Shown: positions 52,634 to 61,527 of the stretch, one piece after another | Numbering within the stretch: the stretch's first letter is position 1 | Layout: every line of letters starts with the position of its first letter | Source of the DNA: Chryseobacterium lactis | Lineage (GTDB): Bacteria; Bacteroidota; Bacteroidia; Flavobacteriales; Weeksellaceae | Assembly (NCBI RefSeq): GCF_003815875.1 | Contig: NZ_CP033924.1 | Span: 1,364,001-1,428,000, forward strand | DNA length: 64,000 nucleotides | Reading direction: 5' to 3' | Made by a program: the position numbers and the translations under genes | Notes under the pieces: model-generated | What the model saw: only the letters and a program-made list of their open reading frames with translations | The model's database searches: none | What the model was told of the DNA's origin: nothing

Positions 52634-52719
52634 TTTATAAAATAATTTTTGTGTTGCTAATTTACTAATTTTTACGAGATTCTGTCCCGAATTGGTACGA
52701 AAATGGGATGATTAAGCGC

Positions 52720-53154
52720 ATGAAAAAAATACTATTATCACTTTTTACAGTTTTATTTTTAGGACTTGTTTTAAATTGTTCCTCAATACCTGATAAAAAT
52801 CCCTATCTCCAAAGGCAATGGATGATGGTTTCTTTTGATCATTTTTCTAAAGATCAGCTGATTGCTCATAAAGCTGAAGTCAACCTGACAGGCAAGATGG
52901 AAAATGGTAAAATCCAGGGAAGTGCTTACATGGGCTGTAATCAAATGTCATTCATTTCAGAATTTAAGAAAGGAGGGAATGTGAAAATTTCCAAGGGAGT
53001 AAGCACGATGAAAGCTTGCCAGGATATGGCTCTGGAATCTGCTTTCCAGAGTAAATTTGATAGCATGACGAAATATTCCATAGAAGGACATTTTCTCACA
53101 TTATCCGATGATAAAGGAAATTCGATGAAATTTGTCGCTGCTGATTGGGATTAA
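52720..53154 (+). CDS. META-domain lipoprotein
   Basis: The start MKKILLSLFTVLFLGLVLNC places the lipid cysteine at C20. The 144-residue protein continues with the META/HslJ fold: LQRQWMMVSFDHFSKDQLIA, GSAYMGCNQMSFISEFKKGG and KACQDMALESAFQSKFDSM. A short in-frame extension (MIKR) upstream is possible. META proteins are outer-membrane or periplasmic stress proteins. It is divergent from the S46 peptidase. Confidence 0.88.
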   Translation: MKKILLSLFTVLFLGLVLNCSSIPDKNPYLQRQWMMVSFDHFSKDQLIAHKAEVNLTGKMENGKIQGSAYMGCNQMSFISEFKKGGNVKISKGVSTMKACQDMALESAFQSKFDSMTKYSIEGHFLTLSDDKGNSMKFVAADWD

Positions 53155-53181
53155 ATAGTGATACCAGCAGTATAAAAATAA

Positions 53182-53210
53182 AAAGTCCGCGCTTGGCGGA
53201 CTTTCTTTTG
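53182..53210 (+). terminator. Terminator of the META lipoprotein gene
   Basis: A 9-bp stem (aaagtccgc / gcggacttt) with a GCTTG loop is followed by CTTTTG, 27 bp after the stop codon. Confidence 0.8.
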
Positions 53211-53246
53211 TTTGAAAAATCAGTTCTGGTTATCAGCTTTTAAGAG

Positions 53247-53315
53247 TTATTAGTTTTTTGGTCGGTTACTAGTTCTTTGTGGTTATTAGTTCATTTACGA
53301 TTATTAGTTTTTGGG
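53247..53315. repeat. Short TTATTAGTT-type tandem repeats
   Basis: Four imperfect copies of a TTAxTAGTT word occur at roughly 17-18-bp steps (near 53247, 53265, 53283 and 53301). The last copy holds the stop codons of the decayed gene read on the minus strand. This is probably slippage decay. Confidence 0.35.
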
Positions 53316-53601
53316 AGTAGTTTTCTTTATTTTTTCCGGAGTTGCGGTATTCGGTAACCCGGTCATTACAGTCTTTGTGTTCCTAGAATTTATCGTGTTG
53401 TGAGATGCCTGTCTGTTAGGAATTGTTTTTTCAGATTTTCAAGACTCGCTGTATTTGGGAAGCAGTTTGCCTGATTTGTCTGTAGAAGCTTTGGCTCTGC
53501 TTCCTCACGCATTCGTTCGGCAGCAGGGTCTGCAGATTAAACCCGAAATATCATGGCGGAAAAGATAAACAGGATGGGTTAATCAATAAATATTTTTTCA
53601 T
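53304..53601 (-). pseudogene. Decayed gene for a small secreted protein
   Basis: On the minus strand the start MKKYLLINPS begins at 53601. A shifted frame then reads LFIFSAMIFRV, completing a signal peptide, but stops at a TAA. Beyond that the frame reads ADPAAERMREEAEPKLL and LENLKKQFLTDRHLTTR, stops again, and in another frame ends TKTVMTGLPNTATPEKIKKT TPKN. At least one stop and two frame changes separate coherent coding pieces. A coding origin is inferred from the signal-peptide pattern; no homologue is claimed. Confidence 0.6.
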
Positions 53602-53744
53602 GAGTAACTGTTTTTAGTTTTTAAGGGAAAATTTGGGAAGACTAAATTACCACCAATCAGAATCTGTTATCAGAAAAATAGACCAACGGCAGAAATAATC
53701 GACCAACGGCGTTTTGTGAAAAATTATTGAAGTTGACTGTGAGT

Positions 53745-54455
53745 TTAAGGGCTAAAAAACGAAAGGTTGTTTTTATATGTTCTGCCGATGGGAAGTTTGA
53801 TGTGGTTGATCAGTTCTATTTCATGGCAGTTTTTTCCACGGATGAGATGTCGGGGAACGGCATAGCTTCGGTGTATTCTTACAAAAGAATCGAAAAAATT
53901 TTTATGGAGAAGATTGCCAAGAGAATCTAAAATATAATGATTCTTTTCAAGGGTGATAATCCGGGTGTAATCTTTTAACGCTTCCAGGTATAGAATATCT
54001 TTCTTCCTGATCTGAAAAATATTTCCGCCTTCTTTTATTTTCATGCAGTTTTCGCCCAACATGGCGTCGTAACATTCACATTTCTCTCTGGCTTCAAAAA
54101 AGTCAAAAAGCTTTTGCATGGAATAATGAAACCGTTCGATCGTTAATGGTTTTGTAATAAAATCAAGTGTGTTCATTTCGAATACACGGGCGGCTATTTC
54201 AGGGTGGGAGCTTACAAAAATACATGCCGGAATTTTATGAGCCATTAGTCTTCGGAATTCAACACCGCTTATCCCTTTCAGATTGGTTTCTGTGAGTAAA
54301 AGATCGATAGAAAGATCAAGATATGGAATTGCTTTTTCTACCGAATCGAAAGAAGCTACAATTTCTATGTTTTTGTATTGTTTGATATAATGCTGAAGAA
54401 CCAGCCTGTCCAGTTCGTCATCATCAATAATCATACATCTTATATGGGTCATCAT
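53745..54455 (-). CDS. Orphan LytTR regulator with a Glu receiver
   Basis: The 236-residue protein has a receiver domain with the acidic pocket D11-D12-D13, a serine pair at FVSSHPE and the lysine in DFITKPLTIERF. The phosphoacceptor position is glutamate: E56 in DLLLTETNLKGI where relatives read FLDINLPG. A LytTR domain follows (about 145-236: FQIRKKDILYLEALKDYTRI, then FVRIHRSYAVPRHL). No kinase gene adjoins it. The D-to-E change mimics phosphate in several regulators, so it may be active without a kinase. The upstream 190 bp is AT-rich. Confidence 0.88.
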   Translation of the reverse strand: MMTHIRCMIIDDDELDRLVLQHYIKQYKNIEIVASFDSVEKAIPYLDLSIDLLLTETNLKGISGVEFRRLMAHKIPACIFVSSHPEIAARVFEMNTLDFITKPLTIERFHYSMQKLFDFFEAREKCECYDAMLGENCMKIKEGGNIFQIRKKDILYLEALKDYTRIITLEKNHYILDSLGNLLHKNFFDSFVRIHRSYAVPRHLIRGKNCHEIELINHIKLPIGRTYKNNLSFFSP

Positions 54456-54648
54456 GATTTTCTGGATGTTAATTTTTAATTTAAATGTTTAAAAATCAGA
54501 AAATTATTACATAAAGTTATTGATTTTTTATAAAATAATACATACATAAACTTAAATTTATATTAAAAAATGGTATTAAATAAAATTTGATTTTGTTTTT
54601 TTTCTGAAAAATATTAACTTGTAAAAATCATAACATAGACAGAACTTA

Positions 54649-55872
54649 ATGCTAGAAAAGAAAGACCATAACTATGAGAAAGCAGTCTTGGTGGGCGTTA
54701 TTACCCAAAATCAGGATGAAGAAAAACTGACGGAGTATTTAGATGAACTTGAGTTTTTAGCTTTCACAGCCGGTGCAACCGTGCAAAAACGTTTCACTCA
54801 AAAATTAACTCAACCTGATCCTAAAACCTTTATCGGAAGTGGTAAGGCTATTGAGATCAAAGAATATGTAAAAGAAAACGAGATCGGAACTGTGATTTTC
54901 GATGATGAGCTCTCTCCTTCGCAGCTTAAAAACCTGGAAAGAGAAATGGAGGTGAAGATCTTGGATCGTACCAATCTTATCCTTGATATTTTTGCCCAAA
55001 GAGCGCAAACTTCTTATGCGAGAACTCAGGTAGAACTGGCACAATATCAGTATCTTTTACCACGATTGACGAGAATGTGGACTCACCTTGAGCGTCAGAA
55101 AGGGGGAATTGGAATGAGAGGTCCCGGTGAAACGGAAATTGAAACTGACCGTCGTATTATTCGTGACAGAATCACTTTGTTGAAAGAAAAGCTGAAAACT
55201 ATTGACAAACAAATGGCTACTCAGCGTAATAACCGTGGAAAAGTCGTTCGTGCAGCTTTGGTAGGATATACCAACGTAGGGAAATCTACCTTGATGAATT
55301 CTATTTCCAAATCAGAAGTTTTTGCCGAAAATAAACTGTTTGCAACCCTGGATACAACAGTAAGAAAAGTAGTAATCGGAAATTTACCGTTTCTGCTTAC
55401 CGATACAGTAGGGTTTATCAGAAAATTACCGACTCAATTGGTAGAATCTTTTAAATCTACCCTTGATGAGGTTCGTGAAGCTGATCTTTTGATCCACGTT
55501 GTCGATATTTCTCATGAAAGTTTCGAAGATCATATCGAATCTGTAAATCATATTTTGATGGAAATCAATGCTCATCAGAAGCCAATGATTATGGTCTTTA
55601 ATAAGATTGATGAATTCAGCTACGAGAAAAAAGATGAGGATGATCTTACTCCGTCAACCCGTAAAAATGTCTCTTTGGAAGAGTGGAAGAAAACCTGGAT
55701 GGCAAAATCAAAATATCCAACGGTTTTCATCTCTGCTTTAACGAAAGAGAACTTCCCGGAAATGAAAAAAATGATCTATGATGAAGTAATGAAGATTCAT
55801 ATTTCAAGATTTCCGTACAATGATTTCCTTTTCGAGTATTTCGATAACGACGAGGAAGAAAGCAATAATTAA
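54649..55872 (+). CDS. hflX: GTPase HflX
   Basis: The 407-residue protein has the HflX N-terminal domain (DPKTFIGSGKAIEIKEYVKE, then VELAQYQYLLPRLTRMWTHL and GIGMRGPGETEIETDRRIIR). The G domain follows with G1 GYTNVGKSTLMNSI, G3 DTVGF and G4 FNKID. It binds the large ribosomal subunit and splits stalled 70S ribosomes under stress. Its stop shares a base with the start of the DUF4919 gene (TAATG). Confidence 0.97.
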   Translation: MLEKKDHNYEKAVLVGVITQNQDEEKLTEYLDELEFLAFTAGATVQKRFTQKLTQPDPKTFIGSGKAIEIKEYVKENEIGTVIFDDELSPSQLKNLEREMEVKILDRTNLILDIFAQRAQTSYARTQVELAQYQYLLPRLTRMWTHLERQKGGIGMRGPGETEIETDRRIIRDRITLLKEKLKTIDKQMATQRNNRGKVVRAALVGYTNVGKSTLMNSISKSEVFAENKLFATLDTTVRKVVIGNLPFLLTDTVGFIRKLPTQLVESFKSTLDEVREADLLIHVVDISHESFEDHIESVNHILMEINAHQKPMIMVFNKIDEFSYEKKDEDDLTPSTRKNVSLEEWKKTWMAKSKYPTVFISALTKENFPEMKKMIYDEVMKIHISRFPYNDFLFEYFDNDEEESNN

Positions 55873-56507
55873 TGAAATATCACTTTTTCCTTTTATTCAT
55901 TCTTTTTTCGGTTTTTGGTTTCGGTCAGAAATCAAAAATCGATTTGAAAGCCATTGAAAAAAATCTTAAAAACCCGGATTCTCCGTACAATTACGATAAG
56001 CTTATTTTTAAATATAAAGGGTATCCAAAGTCTTTAGATAGTATTGAAGCGCAACACCTGTACTACGGCAGAAATTTTAGAAATGATAAAATTGCCACTT
56101 CTGATGAGCGTTTCAAAAGTCTGGCTGAAGCTTTTAAACAAAGCAATTTTGAAGAATGTATCAAGCTGGGAAAAGCATTGTATGATAAAGATCCTACAAA
56201 TCTTGATGTCCTGCTGATCCTTCTCCGGTCTTATGATTCTTTAAAAGACGGGACTAATTTCATGCACCATCTGAATCAGCTTCGTACATTGACGGATGGG
56301 ATAAAGAGTTCAGGAGACGGAAAAACTGAAAAGACAGCTTACCTTGTCAACTCTATCGGAGACGAATATATCCTTCTGAATATCCTGAATATAGGAAAGG
56401 AGTATACGCGGAGCTCGAAGCCATCCAGAAACGGCATGTTTGATATATGGGAAAAAGACGGTCGGCAGATCTATATCAAAATACTTTATTTAGAACTTAC
56501 CAATTAA
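55872..56507 (+). CDS. DUF4919 protein with signal peptide
   Basis: The 211-residue protein has a signal peptide (MKYHFFLLFILFSVFGFGQ) and helical TPR-like pairs: FKSLAEAFKQSNFEECIKLG and KALYDKDPTNLDVLLILLRS. The end, GDEYILLNILNI ... DIWEKDGRQIYIKILYLE, matches the DUF4919 family. It is periplasmic or secreted, function unknown, and is coupled to hflX. Confidence 0.85.
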   Translation: MKYHFFLLFILFSVFGFGQKSKIDLKAIEKNLKNPDSPYNYDKLIFKYKGYPKSLDSIEAQHLYYGRNFRNDKIATSDERFKSLAEAFKQSNFEECIKLGKALYDKDPTNLDVLLILLRSYDSLKDGTNFMHHLNQLRTLTDGIKSSGDGKTEKTAYLVNSIGDEYILLNILNIGKEYTRSSKPSRNGMFDIWEKDGRQIYIKILYLELTN

Positions 56508-56522
56508 TCTTAAAAAACACTA

Positions 56523-57806
56523 GTGGAATTATATTATTCATTTTCAGCATTAATCGTATTAGCATCCATATTTGCCTATCTAAATTACAGGTTTTTAAAA
56601 CTTCCGAGTACTATCGGGATCATGGTGATTGCCATTGTGGTTTCCATTTTTCTGGTATTGTTTGGTGAAACTATTCTTCCAAGAACTTTTGGACATCTCA
56701 ATAACCTGATGAACAGTATTGACTTTACAGAAGTTTTGATGGGAGCAATGCTTAATTTCCTTCTTTTTGCAGGAGGAATTCATATTAACATTAATGATCT
56801 CAAAGAACAGTTCAGGCCGGTGGTCATATTTTCTACGGTTGGTGTTGTTATTTCCACTTTTGTAGTAGGCTTCGTGATGTTTTATCTCCTGCCGTATGTA
56901 GGAATTCAGCTTCCTTTTATCTATTGCCTTGTTTTTGGAGCATTAATTTCTCCAACTGACCCGGTAGCGGTTTTAAGTGTTCTGAAGCAGGCTAATGTTT
57001 CCAAATCTCTTGAAACGAAAGTGGCAGGAGAATCTCTCTTCAATGACGGTATGGCTGTTGTGGTTTTTACTGTTGTTTTACAGTTGGCAGTGGGAAAAGA
57101 AGTGGATCTTGGTGTTGAAAATATCGGACTACTTTTACTTCATGAAGCGGGAGGAGGTCTTTTATTAGGAGTTTTATTAGGTTGGGTTACTTCAAGATTA
57201 ATGCGTGAAGTAGATGATTATATTATTTCCGTATTGGTAACGCTTGCTGTGGTAATGGGAGGATATCTTATTGCAAGACAGATGCATATTTCAGGGCCAT
57301 TAACCATGGTGGCGGCAGGATTATTTATGGGGAATTTTAACAGAAGTTTCAAAATGAAATCTGTTACTCAGGATTATCTTATTAAATTCTGGGAGCTTAT
57401 TGATGAAATTCTAAATGCTGTATTATTCCTTTTTATCGGATTTGAACTTTTGATGATCAAGGATCTGAAGCACTTTATGATTCCTGGTCTTCTGGCAATT
57501 GTTGTTGTTCTTTTTGCCCGATTTATTTCGATCTGGGGGCCTACCAAGTTTACCTCTTTAAGAAGGAGTTTTAGCCCGCAAACTGTAAAGGTGCTGGTTT
57601 GGGGAGGAATCCGTGGAGGAGTGTCCATTGCCTTGGCTATGTCTATTCCTAAAAGTGAGTACAGTGAAATCATATTGAGTATTACTTATTGTGTAGTGGT
57701 GTTCTCTATTATTGTTCAGGGACTCACCATTGCTAAAGTGGCAAATCCTAAGGAAATTGCCAATGAAGAAGCGGAGGAGAGTGCGGTTTCGGAAGAAAAA
57801 ATTTAA
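56523..57806 (+). CDS. CPA1-family Na+/H+ antiporter (NhaP-like)
   Basis: The protein (427 residues) starts at GTG and has about twelve membrane helices. The family core is PTDPVAVLSVLKQ with ESLFNDGMAVVVFTVVLQL, where the aspartates carry the ions, and a C-terminal VWGGIRGGVSIALAMSIP. It exchanges sodium or potassium for protons across the inner membrane. It follows the DUF4919 gene by 15 bp and precedes the AlkD-like gene by 13 bp. Confidence 0.93.
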   Translation: MELYYSFSALIVLASIFAYLNYRFLKLPSTIGIMVIAIVVSIFLVLFGETILPRTFGHLNNLMNSIDFTEVLMGAMLNFLLFAGGIHININDLKEQFRPVVIFSTVGVVISTFVVGFVMFYLLPYVGIQLPFIYCLVFGALISPTDPVAVLSVLKQANVSKSLETKVAGESLFNDGMAVVVFTVVLQLAVGKEVDLGVENIGLLLLHEAGGGLLLGVLLGWVTSRLMREVDDYIISVLVTLAVVMGGYLIARQMHISGPLTMVAAGLFMGNFNRSFKMKSVTQDYLIKFWELIDEILNAVLFLFIGFELLMIKDLKHFMIPGLLAIVVVLFARFISIWGPTKFTSLRRSFSPQTVKVLVWGGIRGGVSIALAMSIPKSEYSEIILSITYCVVVFSIIVQGLTIAKVANPKEIANEEAEESAVSEEKI

Positions 57807-57819
57807 CCCTGCAAATTAA

Positions 57820-58539
57820 ATGAGTAGCATTGTTAAAGAGATCCAAGAGGCGCTGGCTGTATTATCTATTCCTGAAAAAGCTGAATTTTTTCCAAGATTT
57901 TTCAAAACAGGGAAGGGAGAATATGGCGAGGGAGATTTGTTCCTGGGCGTTACCGTTCCGGACCAGAGATCTGTAGCTAAAGAATATTACTCAAAAATAA
58001 ATTTAAATGATCTAAGCGAGCTCCTTTCTTCAAAATATCATGAACATAGGCTCACGGCACTTTTTATATTGATTTCAAAATTTGAAAAAGCAAAGGATCA
58101 GATTGTTAAAGAGGAAGTTGTCAAATTTTATCTTAACCATTTGCCTCATGTCAATAACTGGGATCTCGTAGATTCAAGCTGCTATAAGATTTTGGGCAGA
58201 TATGCCTTTGAAAACCAGAAAGAAAATCTGCTGAGAGAGTTGTCAGAATCTGAAGATATGTGGCATAAGAGGATTGCTGTTGTGGGAACAATGCATTACA
58301 TTAAAAAAGGATCTTTTGATTTGACTAAAGAATTTGTGACAAGAAATCTGAAACACTCTCATGATTTGATGCACAAGGCAAACGGATGGCTTTTGCGGGA
58401 AATGGGAAACAAAAATGAAACTGAATTGACAGACTATTTGAATAAATATTACCAGGAAATGCCCAGAACCTGTCTGCGCTATTCCATTGAAAAGTTGGAT
58501 GAAAATATACGTCAGGATTATTTAAAAGGCAGAATATGA
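57820..58539 (+). CDS. DNA alkylation repair protein (AlkD-like HEAT repeats)
   Basis: The 239-residue all-helical protein has AlkD-family blocks: EYGEGDLFLGVTVPDQRSVA, HEHRLTALFILISKFEKA, NNWDLVDSSCYKILGRYAFE and DLMHKANGWLLREMGNKNET. AlkD removes bulky 3- or 7-alkylated purines by capturing flipped DNA on its HEAT repeats. Its stop overlaps the start of the DUF6122 gene. Confidence 0.92.
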   Translation: MSSIVKEIQEALAVLSIPEKAEFFPRFFKTGKGEYGEGDLFLGVTVPDQRSVAKEYYSKINLNDLSELLSSKYHEHRLTALFILISKFEKAKDQIVKEEVVKFYLNHLPHVNNWDLVDSSCYKILGRYAFENQKENLLRELSESEDMWHKRIAVVGTMHYIKKGSFDLTKEFVTRNLKHSHDLMHKANGWLLREMGNKNETELTDYLNKYYQEMPRTCLRYSIEKLDENIRQDYLKGRI

Positions 58540-58868
58540 TGGATTGTCTGTTTTGGAAAACGGTTGTTCATTATTTTTTACACCTGGTCTTTCCGGTATT
58601 TATTGCTTTAATTTTTTATCCTAAAAATTGGAAAAAAGTATATCTTATTCTTTTGGCAACGATGCTTGTAGATCTGGATCATCTTTTTGCCAACCCTGTT
58701 TTTGATCCGTCAAGAAATAGTATAGGATTTCATATTCTACATTCATATTATGCCATTGCGGTGTATTTTTTGATGCTCTTTTTTAAAGGAAATATCAGAA
58801 TTATTGCCATCGGACTTTTATTTCATATGTTGACGGATTTTCAGGACTTTAGTTTCTGGTGTCATTAA
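58539..58868 (+). CDS. DUF6122 membrane protein
   Basis: About 109 residues with three to four hydrophobic segments: FWKTVVHYFLHLVFPVFIAL, VYLILLATMLVDLDHLFANP and the end MLTDFQDFSFW. The paired histidines and aspartates (HYFLH, DLDHLF, FHMLTD) are typical of DUF6122, which may bind a metal like the LexA-binding membrane hydrolases. The start at 58536 or 58539 cannot be decided. It is coupled to the AlkD-like gene. Confidence 0.82.
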   Translation: MDCLFWKTVVHYFLHLVFPVFIALIFYPKNWKKVYLILLATMLVDLDHLFANPVFDPSRNSIGFHILHSYYAIAVYFLMLFFKGNIRIIAIGLLFHMLTDFQDFSFWCH

Positions 58869-58934
58869 AATATCATTAATATTTTCTTTTGATATTTCAA
58901 ATTTCATAGATTTTTTGTATTTTGTAGTCACTTT

Positions 58935-60005
58935 ATGAGATTAAAAGAACTTTTACATTACACGTATATCTTTCCTGTCCTTGCGGTAGTTTACTACTTT
59001 TCCGGATTGATGGGAAATGGTGTTATTTATGATATTATCGCAGGAATTTTATTAATCGGTAGTGTTTTATCGGCAGTGCACCATGCGGAAATGGTCGCTC
59101 ATAAAGTAGGAGAGCCATTCGGAACAATCATTCTGGCGCTTTGTATTACCATTATTGAAGTCGCATTGATCATCTCACTGATGGTCGCCGGCGGAGATCA
59201 GGCAATCACGTTGGCCAGAGACACGGTTTTTGCTGCCGTAATGCTTATTCTTAATGGTATTTTGGGAATCTGTATATTGGTAGGCGGCGTGAAATATCAT
59301 GAACAGTTCTTCGCAAGAACTTCTGCGACTACTTATCTGGTAAGTACAGTTTCAATTCTGGTTCTTACCCTTGTTCTTCCTAATTTTACTTCAAGTGTCA
59401 ACGGACCTTTTTATAATCAGGCTCAACTTATTTTTGTTTCTATTGCCTGTCTTGTGATCTACGGGGTTTTCCTGATGGTACAGACGGTGAGACATAGAAG
59501 CTATTTTATTGTTCCCGATGAACATCCTGAAGAACATTATATCCCTACAACAGCTAAGACTCTGATCAGTTTTGGATTTTTAGTAGTTTGCCTGGTAATT
59601 GTTGTTTTAATGGCGAAAGGACTTTCTGATACGATTGAAGGAATGGTGCAGAGTGTAGGTGCTCCTAAATCTTTGGTGGGTGTAATTATTGCAGCTGTAG
59701 TACTCCTTCCGGAAGGTGTGGCAGCTATCAGGGCGGCAAGAGCTAATCAGATACAGTCTAGTTTAAACTTAGCACTAGGTTCTGCGCTGGCAAGTATAGG
59801 GCTAACGATTCCGGCAGTTTCTGTGGTGTGTATTATGTACGATATCCCGTTGGTATTAGGATTGGATAAAAAAGATATTATTCTGCTTTCTTTATCTGTG
59901 TTTATAGTAATGCTTTCGTTAAGTCGTGGTAAAACCAATATCCTTTATGGAACAGTGCTTCTGGTGAATCTGGCAGCCTATATTTTTACCGTAATAGTAC
60001 CTTAA
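58935..60005 (+). CDS. chaA: Calcium:proton antiporter (ChaA/CAX-like)
   Basis: The 356-residue membrane protein has two inverted CaCA repeats. The first has VAHKVGEPFGTIILALCITI and IEVALI; the second has LLPEGVAAIRAARANQIQSS and LNLALGSALASIGLTIPAV. The glutamates in the two blocks (GEPFG ... IIE, LLPEG) are the ion-binding ones. It pumps Ca2+ or Na+ out in exchange for protons. Confidence 0.93.
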   Translation: MRLKELLHYTYIFPVLAVVYYFSGLMGNGVIYDIIAGILLIGSVLSAVHHAEMVAHKVGEPFGTIILALCITIIEVALIISLMVAGGDQAITLARDTVFAAVMLILNGILGICILVGGVKYHEQFFARTSATTYLVSTVSILVLTLVLPNFTSSVNGPFYNQAQLIFVSIACLVIYGVFLMVQTVRHRSYFIVPDEHPEEHYIPTTAKTLISFGFLVVCLVIVVLMAKGLSDTIEGMVQSVGAPKSLVGVIIAAVVLLPEGVAAIRAARANQIQSSLNLALGSALASIGLTIPAVSVVCIMYDIPLVLGLDKKDIILLSLSVFIVMLSLSRGKTNILYGTVLLVNLAAYIFTVIVP

Positions 60006-60032
60006 AGGTGATTTCCCGTCCCACGAATCCCA

Positions 60033-60413
60033 TTACAATCTTCTCGCAAGTTCCATTTTGAAAGCCATCAGTTTGGCGATGTTTTCGGATTTGTAGATGG
60101 CCATGTCTGCATTTTCTCCTGCAAAGTTCTCTTCAATAGTGATTCTCCAGAGTTCAAGCCATTTGTCAAAATGCTTTTGTTCCATAGCTTGTATTTCATT
60201 GATCGGAAAATGGACTCCCATAGGATTTCCTTTGTAGGTCATTTGGCCAAAAAGAATAGTTTCCCAAAAAGAATACATTTTCGGAAGGTGCTTATCCCAG
60301 TCTACCTTGGCGACATCATTGAAAAAAAATCCAATGGTTTCATCTTTAACGACTTTTGTATAAAATGAATTAACAAGGTGTTCGATATCTTCTCTTGATT
60401 CCAGCTTTTTCAT
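60033..60413 (-). CDS. Group III truncated hemoglobin
   Basis: The 126-residue protein has the group III pattern LVNSFYTKVVKDETIGFFFN, then MYSFWETILFGQMTYKGNPM and the proximal-histidine region QKHFDKWLELWRITIEENF. It binds haem and oxygen or NO; family members protect against NO or serve respiration at low oxygen. It is monocistronic and converges on chaA. Confidence 0.93.
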   Translation of the reverse strand: MKKLESREDIEHLVNSFYTKVVKDETIGFFFNDVAKVDWDKHLPKMYSFWETILFGQMTYKGNPMGVHFPINEIQAMEQKHFDKWLELWRITIEENFAGENADMAIYKSENIAKLMAFKMELARRL

Positions 60414-60458
60414 ATTTCAAATGTACAGTAAAATCAAATTACAAGTCCAGTGATTTGA

Positions 60459-60493
60459 TTGATAAATTTCATGAAAACAATATTTTATATTTG
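60459..60493 (+). promoter_or_regulatory. Promoter of the K+ channel operon
   Basis: TTG (60459-60461) is followed after 24 bp by TATATTTG (60486-60493), an exact TAnnTTTG match. The spacing is one base longer than the usual 17-23. It gives a leader of about 55 nt before the start codon. Confidence 0.5.
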
Positions 60494-60555
60494 CATTGAA
60501 AACAAAAGTAAATTTGTTGTTCACTTTCAAACTCTTTAGAAACAAATAAGATAAA

Positions 60556-61527
60556 ATGGCAAGAGGATTTGGGAAAAAAATCCGTCAGAAAAATACGGAG
60601 AACAGTGGTTTTGGCAGCAATGCTTCGGGAAGATTTATCAATAAAGACGGCCTTCCTAACGTTAAGAGAACCGGAGTTAATGTTTTTAATAGACTAAGCT
60701 GGTATCATACCATGCTGAACTTGTCGACATTCCGATTTCTGTCGTATCTGGTGATTTGCTATATTTTGGTAAATCTTGTTTTTGCACTGATTTATTACCT
60801 GATCGGGGTGCAGCATCTTACCGGGATTGATAAGAGCGATCCCTTCAATGAATTTATTGATGTGTTTTTCTTCAGTTCACAAACATTTACAACCGTAGGA
60901 TACGGAAGAATTGCTCCTGTTGGATTTATGGCGAGTCTTGTGGCTACTTTTGAAGCTTTTCTGGGATTGCTTACCTTTGCCATTGCAACGGGTCTTTTTT
61001 ATGGGCGATTTTCCAGACCGAGAGCATATTTAAGATTTTCTGATATTGCAGTGATTGCTCCTTTTAAAGATGTTACTGCTTTAATGTTCAGATTAGCTCC
61101 TTACAAGAATAATGCTCTTACCGATGCTGATGTCATTCTTTCTGCTGCTATTGAAGTCATTGAAGATGGAGTTCCTAAAAGTAATTTTTACAGATTGGAA
61201 ACTCAGCTCGGCAAAATTAATACCCTGGCTCTCAACTGGACTGTTGTTCACAAAATAGATGAAAATTCACCATTTTATGGATTTTCTGAAGATGATTTTC
61301 GAACAACGGATATTGAGCTGATCGTTCAGATACGTGCATTTGATGAAGTTTTCTCCAATACGGTAGTGCAGAGATCGTCTTACGTTACGGGAGAGATTAT
61401 TTACGGAGCCAGATTTGTCCCGATGTATTATCCAAATAAAGAAAACTTGAGTACCATTCTGGATTTGGATAAAATAAATGAATATGAAAAGCAAGAACTT
61501 CCGGTTTTAACTGGAAATAAGGAATAA
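60556..61527 (+). CDS. Kir-type inward-rectifier potassium channel
   Basis: The 323-residue channel has two membrane helices around a pore loop with the selectivity filter TVGYG (FSSQTFTTVGYGRIAPVGF). The C-terminal Kir cytoplasmic beta-domain includes YLRFSDIAVIAPFKDVTALM, FRLAPYKNN, LNWTVVHKIDENSPFYGFSE and YGARFVPMYY. Length and domain order fit KirBac channels. It lets K+ pass along its gradient and may be gated by lipids or nucleotides. The YkgJ gene begins directly after its stop codon. Confidence 0.94.
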   Translation: MARGFGKKIRQKNTENSGFGSNASGRFINKDGLPNVKRTGVNVFNRLSWYHTMLNLSTFRFLSYLVICYILVNLVFALIYYLIGVQHLTGIDKSDPFNEFIDVFFFSSQTFTTVGYGRIAPVGFMASLVATFEAFLGLLTFAIATGLFYGRFSRPRAYLRFSDIAVIAPFKDVTALMFRLAPYKNNALTDADVILSAAIEVIEDGVPKSNFYRLETQLGKINTLALNWTVVHKIDENSPFYGFSEDDFRTTDIELIVQIRAFDEVFSNTVVQRSSYVTGEIIYGARFVPMYYPNKENLSTILDLDKINEYEKQELPVLTGNKE

